A stretch of 64,000 nt of DNA. It comes from CAYLUN01 sp964386865 (lineage in GTDB: Bacteria > Verrucomicrobiota > Kiritimatiellia > RFP12 > UBA1067). The stretch is taken from positions 62,001-126,000 of the forward strand of contig CAYLUN010000001.1 in NCBI GenBank assembly GCA_964386865.1. The letters are read 5' to 3'. The notes beneath the pieces were generated by a model. The model was not told where the DNA came from. It did not search any database and was given only the letters and a program-made list of their open reading frames with translations. The position numbers and the translations under genes are program-made. Positions 26,117 through 35,984 of this stretch are shown one piece after another; positions within the stretch are counted from its first letter, which is position 1, and each line of letters opens with the position of its first letter.

Positions 26117-26221
26117 TGGGGCCGTTGGACACGACCCCGCTCAGACTCAGTTTGCTGGTGATCACGGAGATCATGCTCATCTGGCCACCCAAGTCGGCTG
26201 CGCCCGAGCAGGTCAGGTTGC
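26112..26221 (-). pseudogene. Possible 3' remnant of another secreted-protein gene
   Basis: Directly after the stop of the truncated PATR gene, the next reading frame continues with strongly GC-ending codons for about 37 residues (NLTCSGAADLGGQM, then MISVITSKLSLSGVV) up to TGA at 26112. The codon bias and the alternating small/hydrophobic pattern look like the tail of a beta-rich surface protein, not random DNA. It has no start of its own. Could be a leftover of a gene cut by the same rearrangement that truncated its neighbours. Confidence 0.35.
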
Positions 26222-28072
26222 TCAGCGCGCGATCAAGGTCGTTCCGAACGGCTGCACGAACAGGTAGCCGTCCTGCGTGCCGTGCACGCGCCGGCCGTCC
26301 TGATAGCGGATCTTGCCGAGCTGCTCTTCGGACAGCGCCGGCTGGAACCGGACGCTCGTCGGGCCGAGCGCGCCGCCGAGCGTGAGCAAGCCCTCCCACA
26401 CGTCGGGCGGCTGCGCCGTGAAGGCGAACTGCGTCGCGGCTGACACCGTCAGCGTGCTGTTGCTGACAACCGCCAGCGACACGAACGCGTTAGCATAGGG
26501 GCCCGCATCAAGCGTACCGCCCGCAAGTTTCAGCGGGGAGGCGCCAGCGAAAACGCCTGACGCGCCGAGTTGCAGCGTGCCGGCCGCCACCGCCGTCGCG
26601 CCCGTGTACGTGTTCGCGCCTGCCAGCGTGAGCGTGCCGGTGCCCAGCTTGGTCAAGCCTCCCGACGTGTTGGGCGCCAGCGCGACCGCGCCGAGCGTGG
26701 CGGAAACGGTTGTGACGCCGCCCGTGAGCGCGGCCGAGGCCGTCGTGTAGCCGGTGCCGGGGTTGGTGATACGGACCGCCGCGACCGCATGCGTGCCCTT
26801 GCCGGAGCCGTCGTCTTGCATGTCGGCCACCGCCGTCGCCCCGAAGCCGTCGCCGGTGATCATCACGTACGGCTCGCCGTAGTACCCGGAGCCGCCGTCC
26901 AGGAGCCCGACGCCGCGTACGCCGTCGCCGCCTGGGGCCAGCAGTGCCGCAAGATTCGTCACGGCAAAGCCGGCCGTGTCGATCACCGCGCCGCCGTCGA
27001 AAGCGCCGAAGGAGCCGTTGATGTAGACAGGCATATCCGCCGGCAAGAAGGATGCGTAGTCGGCTGCGGCGCGCAGCGTTCCGCCGCCGAAGCTCACGCG
27101 GTTAGTGCCATCCGCGTGATTGAACCAAGACGTGATCAGGATACCGTCATCGAGGTTCAACAAGCCAACTCCGCTGGTGCCGATACCGCCACCGAATCCG
27201 ACGTTGTGCCCGGTGTTGTCCACTGTGCCGCCCGTCACGTTCAGCTCGCCGCGGCCGCCGGTGGCGTGGGCGATGGAAATCTGGTTCGCGGCCGAGGTGT
27301 GCGACAGCGTCCCGCCCGCGTCGACGGTCAGCACGCCAGTCGAGCCTCTCCCGACGATCACGTAGTTCGGGCTCACTGAAAGCAGGCCGCCCGTGAGCCG
27401 ACCCACCGCCAGCCCGCCGGCCCCGAGTTGCGCGTTCACGGCCGAGATCATCCCGCCCGACTGGCGAAGCGAGGCGTAGCCGGCCGTGCCGAAGCGAAAG
27501 CCGAGATCGCCCGCGTTGGTCGTCGCGAAGTACCCGCCCGTGACGTTCATGACCGCGCCCGCGCCCGCCGCTTTGCCGGCCTCGAAGGTGTTGGCCAGGA
27601 CGCTGGCACCGGAAAGCACGTTGACGACGCCGCAGGTGGCCGTCGCCGAGGCGCCCATGCTCCAAGCGCCGCTGCCGGTGCTCAGCGACCCGCTGATATC
27701 GAGCCGGCCGCCCGAGATCGAGAACGTGCCCGCCGAATTCGTCAGCGAGCCCGTGTAGCGCAATGTACCGCGCGCGGCGGTGGTCGCGCCCGCGTAGGTG
27801 TTGTTGCCGCTGATCGTCCAGGTGCCGAAGCCCGACGAGCTCTTGAAGAGCGTCCGCGTTCCCGAGATGTCGCCGCTGATTTCGCCGTCGCCATCGCCGC
27901 CGAGCACGAAGTCGCTGCTACCGCTGCTCACGACCGAACCGGCTATATGAAGGTGTCCGGCGTCAGAGAGGACGCGCGTGCGCCACGTGCCGGGCCCCGT
28001 GTTCACCGTGAGCGCGCCGCCCCACACGTTGCTTCCGCTGACATTCCGCAGGACCGCTTCGTCTGCTTCCGC
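26222..28072 (-). pseudogene. PATR repeat protein lacking its 5' end
   Basis: The frame is open from 28072 to 26222 and encodes about 600 residues of PATR repeats (VLRNVSGSNVWGGALTVN at the start, FGTWTISGNNTYAGATT, GTGTLTLAGANTYTGAT) and the shared C-terminal module (WEGLLTLGGALG, VRFQPALSEEQL, DGYLFVQPFGTT). There is no signal peptide or PATR opening block; the frame emerges from within the 3' end of a GH127 gene, with 25 bp or more of overlap. The only start candidates are internal (GTG at 28027). It is best read as the 3' part of a secreted protein gene joined by deletion, or by mis-assembly, to the GH127 gene. As written it would not be exported. Confidence 0.75.
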
Positions 28073-29736
28073 TCAGAAGCGATGGGCAGCGCGTAGACCA
28101 GCGGTCCGCGTTGCCAATACACGCCGCTGCCGTCCACTGCGGTCTTGCGGACGACGTCAGGCGCGAACGACAGCGTGACCGTGTCGCCCGGCTGCCACTC
28201 CTTGGTGACGACGCGCCAGCCCGGCTCGCTCCGCACCTCCGCGCCCGGCGCGGTGACATTCATGCCTCCCGCCCACGCCGGCGCGCGCAAGCGCAGGCTG
28301 AACGTCACGGGTCTTCCGACGCGCACGGTCATCCGCACCTCATCCTCAAACGGATAGGCCGTTTCACTCTCAACAGCCACCGGTGCGCCGACGAGCGTCG
28401 TCTGCACCACGTTCGGCGCGTAGGCCAGGGCGACCAGACTCGCGCCGCCAGCCTCTTTCAGCCACAGCCCGCTGACAAAATACGGGAAGAACTTCAGCGC
28501 CGTTACCGCGCAGCACACAGCCACGTCCTCGTGCGTGGGCGAAAGTTTAAAGCGCGAACCCTTGCCGGCACTGATGGAGGCCGCGTGCTGGTTGTCGCGC
28601 GTACAATATTGGATGGCCCTGCCGTCGCGCAAGCGCGCGCCCTCCGCCGAGTTGAAGGCCAGCACTTCGATGCGGTCGCCCAGATCGGCGCGTCCCATTT
28701 TCTGCGCGCCGGATTGCAGGCTGTGGAGAAACTCCAGCATCGTGCAGTACTCACAGCCGATGTCGGGGCCGCCCAACCGCTCCAAGATGTCCTCGTCGCT
28801 GATACACGCGCCGCCGGCGGCAAGATGTCGGTCGGCCTTCGGGAAGATGTTGTCCGCAGCCGGGCCGTACTTCGGATCGCGCGTAGCGTAGGCGACAAAC
28901 AGCGGCACGCGTAGATGCTCCATCACGTGCGCGCCGTGGCCTTTGAACAGCTTGGAGGCATCGGCCAAGTTGTGCAGCTGTACGCCTGTTTCAAAAACGT
29001 CCGTCTGCGCGCTGTAGGTGTCGTAAAGAAACTGCGCGAATTCGGCGTAACACTTCTCGCCCGTCAACCGCCACAACCATTCGCACACATCCGCGAACAT
29101 GATGTTGTGGGTCGGCCCACCGCGGATGACGCGCGGGCCCCAATACGGATGCTCCGGCCCGTATTTGGAAATCGTCAACTTGACCGCTCGTTCCACGGCG
29201 GCGAGCAGATCCGCCCGGCCGGACAGCTCATGGCAGGCCAGCAGCCCGCGGTAAAGGCACGCCTGCGTCCACAACTCGCCGTTCTGCGTCACAACGGGCG
29301 ACTCGAAACGTTTCGCCACCGGATACATGCCGAGATAGCCATCCGCCTCCTGCATCGCGAGAATCTGCGCGACCCGCTCATCCGCCCGGCGCCTGGCCGA
29401 CGCATCACCCGAGAAATAGGCGGCGCGAACGAAGCCGTCGAGCCAGTTGCCGGTGGTTTCGCCATTCCACCAATCGCCGCCGTGCTTCGGCTTCACCAGT
29501 TCGGTCTTGTTGCGGCAGTCGAAGATACCCGGCTCGATGCGTTCCGTCAGCTCATCCAGCACGGCCGCGTAACCGTTGGTCACATCCATCCGGATCTGCT
29601 CGAGGAGCCAGCCGCGAGGCTGCACCTCGCCGACGCGGAGAAACTGCAATGCGGGGGAAGGCGTACCCGCCGACACCGAGCCGCACAGCAGCCCCGCGAC
29701 GGCCCCCGCGACGCGCATGACTGTTGGCGCGCTCAC
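28003..29736 (-). CDS. GH127-type glycosidase (DUF1680) lacking its C-terminus
   Basis: A 577-residue frame with a signal peptide (MRVAGAVAGLLCGSVSAG, from the second start at 29718). The catalytic (alpha/alpha)6 domain is intact, with the zinc-cysteine site E329-Y-C331 and C408-C409 (VAVCCAV). The first beta domain is present (FSLRLRAPAWAGGMNV) up to YWQRGPLVYALPIASERKQTK; after this the sequence turns into CGMSAEATCGAARSR, which reads out of frame through PATR-coding DNA. The full-length paralogue at 32650 continues about 110 residues past this point. The GTG at 29736 overlaps the sulfatase stop (GTGA). Activity is doubtful without the end of the beta-sandwich. Confidence 0.85.
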   Translation of the reverse strand: MSAPTVMRVAGAVAGLLCGSVSAGTPSPALQFLRVGEVQPRGWLLEQIRMDVTNGYAAVLDELTERIEPGIFDCRNKTELVKPKHGGDWWNGETTGNWLDGFVRAAYFSGDASARRRADERVAQILAMQEADGYLGMYPVAKRFESPVVTQNGELWTQACLYRGLLACHELSGRADLLAAVERAVKLTISKYGPEHPYWGPRVIRGGPTHNIMFADVCEWLWRLTGEKCYAEFAQFLYDTYSAQTDVFETGVQLHNLADASKLFKGHGAHVMEHLRVPLFVAYATRDPKYGPAADNIFPKADRHLAAGGACISDEDILERLGGPDIGCEYCTMLEFLHSLQSGAQKMGRADLGDRIEVLAFNSAEGARLRDGRAIQYCTRDNQHAASISAGKGSRFKLSPTHEDVAVCCAVTALKFFPYFVSGLWLKEAGGASLVALAYAPNVVQTTLVGAPVAVESETAYPFEDEVRMTVRVGRPVTFSLRLRAPAWAGGMNVTAPGAEVRSEPGWRVVTKEWQPGDTVTLSFAPDVVRKTAVDGSGVYWQRGPLVYALPIASERKQTKRSCGMSAEATCGAARSR

Positions 29737-31124
29737 TTCTTCGCTCCTTTGCCCCGTTCCGGGCCGTCCTTGCCCGGATTAAGCCGATCGAGCACCGCCT
29801 GCAGCCGCACACGCGCCGCCTTCGCCTCCGGCGTCTCGCGCTCGCCGGCGACCGGCACCTCCGCATACGGCGAGCCGCTCACATCGAGCAGCTCGCCGTT
29901 GCTGCGCAGCTTCCACGTCACCTCGCGGGCGTACCAGCGGTCGCCGCCCAGCACGAACACCCACTCGCGGGATGAGCCGCCTTTGCCCTGCAGCTGCGGC
30001 GCGAAGCTCACGCCGTCGATCCCTTGCGGCGCGGCCTCGCCCGCCAGCTCCAGGCAGGTCGGCAAGACGTCTGTAAAATCAACCACCCCGCCGTACACCG
30101 ACCCGGACGCGACGCCGCGGGGCCAGCTGGCGATCAGCGGCACCCACGCCCCTGTGTCCGCCGGAGAGCCCTTGCCCCCTTTGATCTCCCGCCCGTCGCG
30201 CATCTGCGTAATGACTTGATGACTGCCGTTGTCGCCCGCGAACATGACCAGCGTGTTCTCGCGCAGCCCGAGCGCCGAGAGCGTGTCTACCAGCTCGCCG
30301 ACCTGCCTGTCCAGATACTCGATCAGGTACGGATAGTTCGAAATGTCGCCGCGCGGCGGAACCCCTTTTCCGTCCGGATTGAGCGGCGTCGGGTAAAGCG
30401 GCGCGTGGGGAATGGGCGAGGCGTAATAGATGAAGAACGGCTCGGGCTTGCCCTTCCGGCTTTCGAGAAACCGCAGCGTCCATTTCTGCAGCGTCTCCGG
30501 CGTGTAGGCGCCAGGCTTGGGCTCGCCGTAGGTGCTCAGGTGGCCGCCGCTGAAGAGGCACTGCCGATCGAACCCGCACGCGCGAGGATGCGGGTAGTCC
30601 GTGTCAGCCTCGGCCGTCTTGGGTATCTCCTCCACCTGGCTGCCCTTTGTGAACGGCGGACCCAGGTGCCACTTGCCGACCACGGCCGTGACATAGCCTG
30701 CCTCCTTCAGGCGATTCGCCACCGTCGGATGCGCGTTCGAGTCCAGCTTGTCCGCAACGCCGGGCTGGCTGAGGATGCGCCGGAAACCCGTGCGAAAATT
30801 GTACTTGCCGGTCAGCAGCTCCGAGCGCGCCGGCGAGCAGACAGGACAGGAGAAGCACTGCCGGAACAGCATGCCGCTCTTGGCCAGCGTATCCAGATTG
30901 GGCGTGCGCACCGGCCCGAGTCCCTTGTAGGCCACACCGCCGTAGCAGCCCAGCGACTCGAACCCGAGGTCATCAGCCAAAATGAAGATGATGTTGGGCC
31001 TAGCGGGAGCCTCTGCGTGACCGCTGGAGCCTGCCTGCCCCTGTGCGCCAAGCGCGCAGGCAAGCACCATGAGCGCCGCCACAGAACGCCACTCATTCCA
31101 TCGGCCCCTAACTGTCTGCTTCAC
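29733..31124 (-). CDS. S1-family sulfatase
   Basis: A 463-residue alkaline-phosphatase-fold sulfatase with a signal peptide (ALMVLACALGAQGQA). The metal site opens with IIFILADDLG (D51, D52). The formylglycine motif is C96-S-P-A-R100 (VCSPARSELLTG), and GKWHLG supplies the conserved Lys-His pair. FAGDNGSHQ is the C-terminal metal and substrate site. The Cys must be converted to formylglycine by a maturase, none of which lies in the window. It probably desulfates oligosaccharides. It lies 15 nt after the next sulfatase and overlaps the GH127 gene by 4 nt. Confidence 0.94.
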   Translation of the reverse strand: MKQTVRGRWNEWRSVAALMVLACALGAQGQAGSSGHAEAPARPNIIFILADDLGFESLGCYGGVAYKGLGPVRTPNLDTLAKSGMLFRQCFSCPVCSPARSELLTGKYNFRTGFRRILSQPGVADKLDSNAHPTVANRLKEAGYVTAVVGKWHLGPPFTKGSQVEEIPKTAEADTDYPHPRACGFDRQCLFSGGHLSTYGEPKPGAYTPETLQKWTLRFLESRKGKPEPFFIYYASPIPHAPLYPTPLNPDGKGVPPRGDISNYPYLIEYLDRQVGELVDTLSALGLRENTLVMFAGDNGSHQVITQMRDGREIKGGKGSPADTGAWVPLIASWPRGVASGSVYGGVVDFTDVLPTCLELAGEAAPQGIDGVSFAPQLQGKGGSSREWVFVLGGDRWYAREVTWKLRSNGELLDVSGSPYAEVPVAGERETPEAKAARVRLQAVLDRLNPGKDGPERGKGAKK

Positions 31125-31139
31125 GCCCCCTCCTCCTGC

Positions 31140-32573
31140 TTACGCGTCGTCCGACTTCTGCAGCCTGGCACAGAAAGGCGGTTCGGCGTTTGCCGCCTTC
31201 AAATAGGCCGTCAGCGTCTCGGCCATCGCCTTGGCCTTGTCCGGCATCCGGGCCGACAGATCGATCTTTTCGCCGATGTCCGACGACAGATCGTACAGCT
31301 CGACCCTGCGGATCTCCCACTCCTTGTTTTTCCAATAGACGAACGCCTTGTAGTCACCGCTGCGTAGCGCGGAGTGCGGATGCACCCGTTTGGGCAGGTG
31401 GAACACGAGGCCGGGTGTGCGCCGTTCGACGGCGCCGCCGTCGCCCTTGAGCATCGCATCCCTGATGCTCGCTCCTTCGATACATCCGGGCAGAGGCTCC
31501 TTGGCGCCGATCAGATCGTGAACAGTGGCGTAGACGTCATAGAGCACTACAGGCGTGTGGCAGAACGCGTTCTTCGGCACGCCCGGCCCGCAGGCCATGA
31601 CCGGCACCCGGACCCCGCCCTCGCGGATCGTGCCCTTGCCTTCCGAGAGCGGCGCGTTGCGGTTCGGCAGGCCGGGCTGGTCGGCGGCCACCTTGACCGG
31701 AAGCGCGCCGCCGTTGTCCGACCCAAAAAAGATGTAGGTGTTCTCTTCTAAGCCGAGATCGCGCACGGCATCGAGCAGCAGCCCAATCCCCGTGTCGAGG
31801 TCGCTGAGCACAGGCGGCAGGTTCAGCGTATACTCGCCTCCTCGCGGGTCCCCTTTGCCAGCGAACTTGTCGATGGTCGCCTGACGCGCCTCCGGCGAGC
31901 GGTGAATCGCGAAGTAGCTCATTTGCAGATAGAACGGCTTTGCGTCTGCGGCGCGTTCCTTGAGAAAGGCCAAGCCCTTCATCGTCATCGAAAAGATGCG
32001 CTTCGGATCGCTGTCGTCGGCCGTGAGCTTAAACTTGGTCTTGGGATCGCAGGAGCCGTGAACGTTGCCCGTGTATCCGTCCGAGACGTCGTAACCGAGG
32101 TTCTTTGGCTCACCCCGAGGGTCGTCGAACTCCCCGCCCAGCCCGATCATGCTCTCACCCCACTTGCCGAAGTGTGCGCATACGTAGGACGGGGCCGACT
32201 TCTTGATCATCTGGGGGAGCGACAGTTTACCTGCCGGGTCGAACTCACTCTTGAACTCAGTCCCCCGAATCCGGGCCGGCGTCATGCCGAACTGGATGCT
32301 CCGGCGCGTCGGCGTGCAGACCGGTGCCGGCGCATAGCCGCTGGTGAAGTTCATGCTCTGCCGCGACAGCCGGTCGATATTCGGCGTGAGGAAGAACGTC
32401 CGGCAGGCATTCGTGTGCGCCGGGTCGGCGGGCGACGAACGGTCCGCCCACCCTTGGTCGTCAGTCAGCAAAAAGATAACATTCGGCTTTCCGTCCGCCA
32501 GCCCCGCCCTTCCTGCCACTAGGAGCGCCAGCACCATGCCGTAGGCGACCATGCGATATCGATTAGCTTTCAT
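31140..32573 (-). CDS. S1-family sulfatase
   Basis: A 477-residue sulfatase with a signal peptide (MVAYGMVLALLVAGRAGLA). Metal-binding FLLTDDQGW, formylglycine motif C86-T-P-T-R90 (VCTPTRRSIQFG), HFGKWGES in place of the more common GKWHLG, and FGSDNGGALPV near the C-terminus. The altered GKW segment lacks the histidine seen in the neighbouring sulfatases, which may reflect different sulfate-ester specificity. It is followed after 15 nt by another sulfatase; upstream is a 76-bp gap to the GH127-type gene with nothing obvious in it. Confidence 0.92.
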   Translation of the reverse strand: MKANRYRMVAYGMVLALLVAGRAGLADGKPNVIFLLTDDQGWADRSSPADPAHTNACRTFFLTPNIDRLSRQSMNFTSGYAPAPVCTPTRRSIQFGMTPARIRGTEFKSEFDPAGKLSLPQMIKKSAPSYVCAHFGKWGESMIGLGGEFDDPRGEPKNLGYDVSDGYTGNVHGSCDPKTKFKLTADDSDPKRIFSMTMKGLAFLKERAADAKPFYLQMSYFAIHRSPEARQATIDKFAGKGDPRGGEYTLNLPPVLSDLDTGIGLLLDAVRDLGLEENTYIFFGSDNGGALPVKVAADQPGLPNRNAPLSEGKGTIREGGVRVPVMACGPGVPKNAFCHTPVVLYDVYATVHDLIGAKEPLPGCIEGASIRDAMLKGDGGAVERRTPGLVFHLPKRVHPHSALRSGDYKAFVYWKNKEWEIRRVELYDLSSDIGEKIDLSARMPDKAKAMAETLTAYLKAANAEPPFCARLQKSDDA

Positions 32574-32649
32574 TGTGTTAGTCTAGCGACACGGCCCGAA
32601 GTCCTGCTACGGCAAACGCGAAGAAGATGGCCCGTCACTCAGGACGCGC

Positions 32650-34656
32650 TCACTCCGACGTCTTGTCGTCCACCATTGTCCCCTTCCGCTTGGCTGACTG
32701 AACGTAGCCTACGGGAAACGTCACCCGGCGCAGCACGGTACAGCCCATCGGGACGAGCGACACCTTGCTTTTGCCCCGCATCCGGTTGAACTCGCCCCGC
32801 AGCGTCAGCGGCGAACAGTGCCAAGGCTGGCCCGCGTTCTCCGTTTTCACCGCAGCGCGCGTGAAACCGAAGGCGGCGTCCTTTGAGAAGCCGTCCAGCG
32901 TGCCGTGCCACAGCCTCGGTTCCTTCGGCGCGAACCCCAGGATCGGCAGCTTGCCGTCCGACATCTCCTGCGTCGTGTGCCCGGAAGGGAACGTGGCGTA
33001 GGCCGTCGGCGCCGCGCCGAGGTCGGCTGCGAAGACCAGCGGGCCCGACTTGAGGACATACTCGTTGTTCACCCAGCGAACGGCTTCGACGGGCGCGTCA
33101 AACGACACGTTCAGCACCGCCTCCGGCCCCCAGGTCCGGCTCACGGCCACATACTCGCCCCGCCGGGTGACCGTCGCGCCCTCGCACGTCACGTCAGCCC
33201 TGGGCGACCACGCCGGCACACGCACGAGGAACACGAATGCGACCGGCTTCTCAGCCCGGACGCGAAACTCGATCTTGCTCTCAAACGGATACAAGGTGCG
33301 CTCCGCCACGTTCACCTTCACGCCCGCCACATCCGTCTCCACGGACGCCGGCCCGTAACACAGGGCCGCCAGCGCCTTCCCGTCGGCCGTTTTCTTGAAC
33401 ATGTGGCTCACGTAGGTGGGCGTCATGCTCAGCATGCGCAGGGTGCAGCAGAAGGGCTCGTGCGCCGGGCTGTACAGCTCGCGGTGGAAAATCGTCGGAT
33501 ACTCCAACGTAAACTCGTTGTCGCGCTTCAGGTACGCATGCGCCGTGCCGTCGGGCAGCCGCGCCCCCATGCCCGCGTTGAAAAGCGCGCGTTCGACGAT
33601 ATCGAAATAGCGACCGCCTCCCGTCTTCTCGCCGACCAGCGAGGCGTTTTCGATCAAGTAGCTTGTCGTGCAAAACTCGATCGGGATCTCCGGCGAGGGC
33701 TCGCGGCCCTGCGCGTCCTCGTCGCCCGGCAACGAGCCGCTCGCGCTCATTTGCCGCCCAAACTTGGCGAAGGCGCTTTCGCCGGCCTGCCTGAGCTGAG
33801 GGTCGCCGGTGGCGTAGTAGGCGAGCCACGGGAGCGAGAGATTGCCGGTCGTGTTGCAGGCGTGGCTGTAAAAGGGTCGCTTTGCGTCCAGCAGGTTAGG
33901 CAGCTTGCAGTCGCCGTAGATTGGGTTGTCAAGCTCCGGCGAGGCGTTGTAGCTCTCGACCAGGAATGCCGCATACTCGTCGTATTCGGCCTTGCCTGTC
34001 GCCTGAGCCAGCGCCGCGAGGAACTGCGGATAGCTCATCACCAGAAATCCGCTCGCCTGCAGGCCCTTCGTCTCGCGGTTGAAATGCAGCCGGTCGCACT
34101 GCACCGCACGCTCCACAGCAGCCAGCACGTCTTTCCGCCCATACGCCTGGGCGTAGTCCAGCAGACCCTGAAGCATGAAGCCAATGTGTCCAGCCCGGTC
34201 GACCGTCGCAGGCTGGTAACGCCGCTGCGCGTCGTGGATGCCGAGATAGCCGTCTGCGTCCTGAGCTCTCAGCACGGTCGCAACAAACTCGTCAGCGCGC
34301 TTCTTCAAGGCCGGATCGTCCGCCAGAGCCGCGTTCGAGAGCAGGGCTAGCCCCCAGTAGCCCTCAGCAGCGCCGTCCCAGAAATCGGACTGCTTGTCCT
34401 TCTTGTCGGGATTGTGCCCGCGCATCTCGTACGCCCGGTTCTGCACCATCCAGCAGCGGTGATAGTATGCGAGGCAGCCGCCGCTGGCGTCCTGATTCAA
34501 CTGCGACTTGATCCAGCCGTCCGGGCGCACCGAACCGAAGGGCAGCGGCTTGAACGTTGCCACCGGGCGCGAAGCGTCGTCAGCCGCCGGACTGTTCATC
34601 GCGGCCAGAAGCCCGACTGCGAAAAACGCGCCTCGAAGGCCTGCGGGTATTCTCAT
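32650..34656 (-). CDS. Secreted GH127/GH146-type glycosidase (DUF1680)
   Basis: A 668-residue enzyme with a signal peptide (LRGAFFAVGLLAAMNSPAA). (alpha/alpha)6 domain with QDADGYLGIH; zinc-cysteine site E327-F-C329 and C403-C404 (PFCCTLRML). C-terminal beta domains have FLVRVPAWSPRADV and VLKSGPLVFAADL, then a complete tail of about 110 residues. The tail is useful as a yardstick for the truncated paralogue at 28003. Acts on an arabinofuranoside or a related sugar (family knowledge). Overlaps the GH37-like gene by 4 nt. Confidence 0.9.
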   Translation of the reverse strand: MRIPAGLRGAFFAVGLLAAMNSPAADDASRPVATFKPLPFGSVRPDGWIKSQLNQDASGGCLAYYHRCWMVQNRAYEMRGHNPDKKDKQSDFWDGAAEGYWGLALLSNAALADDPALKKRADEFVATVLRAQDADGYLGIHDAQRRYQPATVDRAGHIGFMLQGLLDYAQAYGRKDVLAAVERAVQCDRLHFNRETKGLQASGFLVMSYPQFLAALAQATGKAEYDEYAAFLVESYNASPELDNPIYGDCKLPNLLDAKRPFYSHACNTTGNLSLPWLAYYATGDPQLRQAGESAFAKFGRQMSASGSLPGDEDAQGREPSPEIPIEFCTTSYLIENASLVGEKTGGGRYFDIVERALFNAGMGARLPDGTAHAYLKRDNEFTLEYPTIFHRELYSPAHEPFCCTLRMLSMTPTYVSHMFKKTADGKALAALCYGPASVETDVAGVKVNVAERTLYPFESKIEFRVRAEKPVAFVFLVRVPAWSPRADVTCEGATVTRRGEYVAVSRTWGPEAVLNVSFDAPVEAVRWVNNEYVLKSGPLVFAADLGAAPTAYATFPSGHTTQEMSDGKLPILGFAPKEPRLWHGTLDGFSKDAAFGFTRAAVKTENAGQPWHCSPLTLRGEFNRMRGKSKVSLVPMGCTVLRRVTFPVGYVQSAKRKGTMVDDKTSE

Positions 34657-35984
34657 TGCCGGACCTCGCTCTCGCCGAGCAGGCGCGCGTCCAGATACTC
34701 GGCGGCGCGGACAAAGACGCCTGCGGTCCAGCCCATCATGCGCGGCATCTGGTACTCGTCCTTCACTTCCGTCGTTCCCTCGACCGCGTTGTACTTCTCC
34801 CAGAGGTCGCCAGTCTTCAGAAAATTGCGGACGACGGTCCGCACGTATTTCTCGGCGATGCGGCGGGCATCCTCCTTGAACCCGTACCGGTCAAGCGCTT
34901 CGAACGCAACCCACTGCAGCGGCGGCCAAGCGTTGGGATAGTCCCACTGGTAGGCGAAGGCATGCGTCTTCTTCTCACAGGTGGCCAGACCGTGCTCGTA
35001 TTCCAGCACCTCGCGCATTTTCCGCACGACGCGCTCCGCCTGCTGAGGCGTGGCGACGCCGGCCAACAGCGGGAAGAGCGACGCGCAACTCACCAGGGCG
35101 CCCTGCTTCTGGCTCCTCCAGTCGTAGTCCGTATAACAGCCGACACGCTCATTCCACAGCAACGCCTGGATCAGCTCTTTGCGCCGGGCTGCCTTCGCAA
35201 GCCAAGCCTGCTCTTGTCCGTCGTTCAAGATCCGGCTGAATTCAGCGAAGTTCATCTCGTACACATAGAGGTTGCTGTTCAGGTCCACAGCGCAAAAATC
35301 CTCTGCCCTACGGTCATAGCGCGGCGTGAAGTCCCACGTCTCAGCCTCGCTCAGCGCCTGCCGGCTGAAAGCGAGCTGCTCCTCTCGGTTGGTGAGAGCA
35401 AGCCCCTTGAACCGCTCCTTGGCCAAATAGCGGTAGAAACCCATGAGGTATTGCTCCGTGGCCTCGTTGCCGCTGCGGTTCAGCCCGCACGGGGACAGCC
35501 GGCGCGTCATCCAAAACGCGTACTCCGTCTGCAGTGTTTTCGAGGCGGCCTTCAGCCACGCGTTGTCAGGCTTGTTCTGGTAGACGTCCCGCACCATCTG
35601 CGAGAGAAACGGCGTCTGCGAGCGGTTGGCCATCGAACGGCGGCTGGCCGAAGGCACGACGCTAAACTGATCCAGCAGGAACAGCAGGTTATCGACATTG
35701 TGACGCGCCTGCTCCGCCAAACCGATCCGAATCAAACCCTGGTTGATGAAAAACGTGTCCCAATAGAACAGCTGCTGGAACCCCTCCTTGACGCAGGGCG
35801 AGGTGTAGGGGTACGGCAAGCCGACGATATCCTTGCCGCCCTCCTTGTTGACCTTCACGGAGGCTGGAAATCCCTTCCGGATATGCGCCATAACGGCGGA
35901 CACGCCGAGCGGATCAAGGGGCTCGGCGGAGCGGCAGCAGGCAGCCGCCGACAGCACGCACAGTATAAGTTTGATCGTTCTCAC
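34653..35984 (-). CDS. GH37-like (trehalase family) glycosidase
   Basis: A 443-residue (alpha/alpha)6 protein with a signal peptide (MRTIKLILCVLSAAACC). GH37 features: FYWDTFFINQGL (70s), catalytic acid candidate D218 (AETWDFTPR), signature QWDYPNAWPPLQ at 346-357, and EKYNAVEG followed by MMGWTAGV near the end, which holds the catalytic base candidate. Trehalases split trehalose, but exported GH37-like enzymes in polysaccharide loci may act on other alpha-glycosides, so the substrate is open. Overlaps both neighbours by 4 nt. Confidence 0.85.
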   Translation of the reverse strand: MRTIKLILCVLSAAACCRSAEPLDPLGVSAVMAHIRKGFPASVKVNKEGGKDIVGLPYPYTSPCVKEGFQQLFYWDTFFINQGLIRIGLAEQARHNVDNLLFLLDQFSVVPSASRRSMANRSQTPFLSQMVRDVYQNKPDNAWLKAASKTLQTEYAFWMTRRLSPCGLNRSGNEATEQYLMGFYRYLAKERFKGLALTNREEQLAFSRQALSEAETWDFTPRYDRRAEDFCAVDLNSNLYVYEMNFAEFSRILNDGQEQAWLAKAARRKELIQALLWNERVGCYTDYDWRSQKQGALVSCASLFPLLAGVATPQQAERVVRKMREVLEYEHGLATCEKKTHAFAYQWDYPNAWPPLQWVAFEALDRYGFKEDARRIAEKYVRTVVRNFLKTGDLWEKYNAVEGTTEVKDEYQMPRMMGWTAGVFVRAAEYLDARLLGESEVRQ

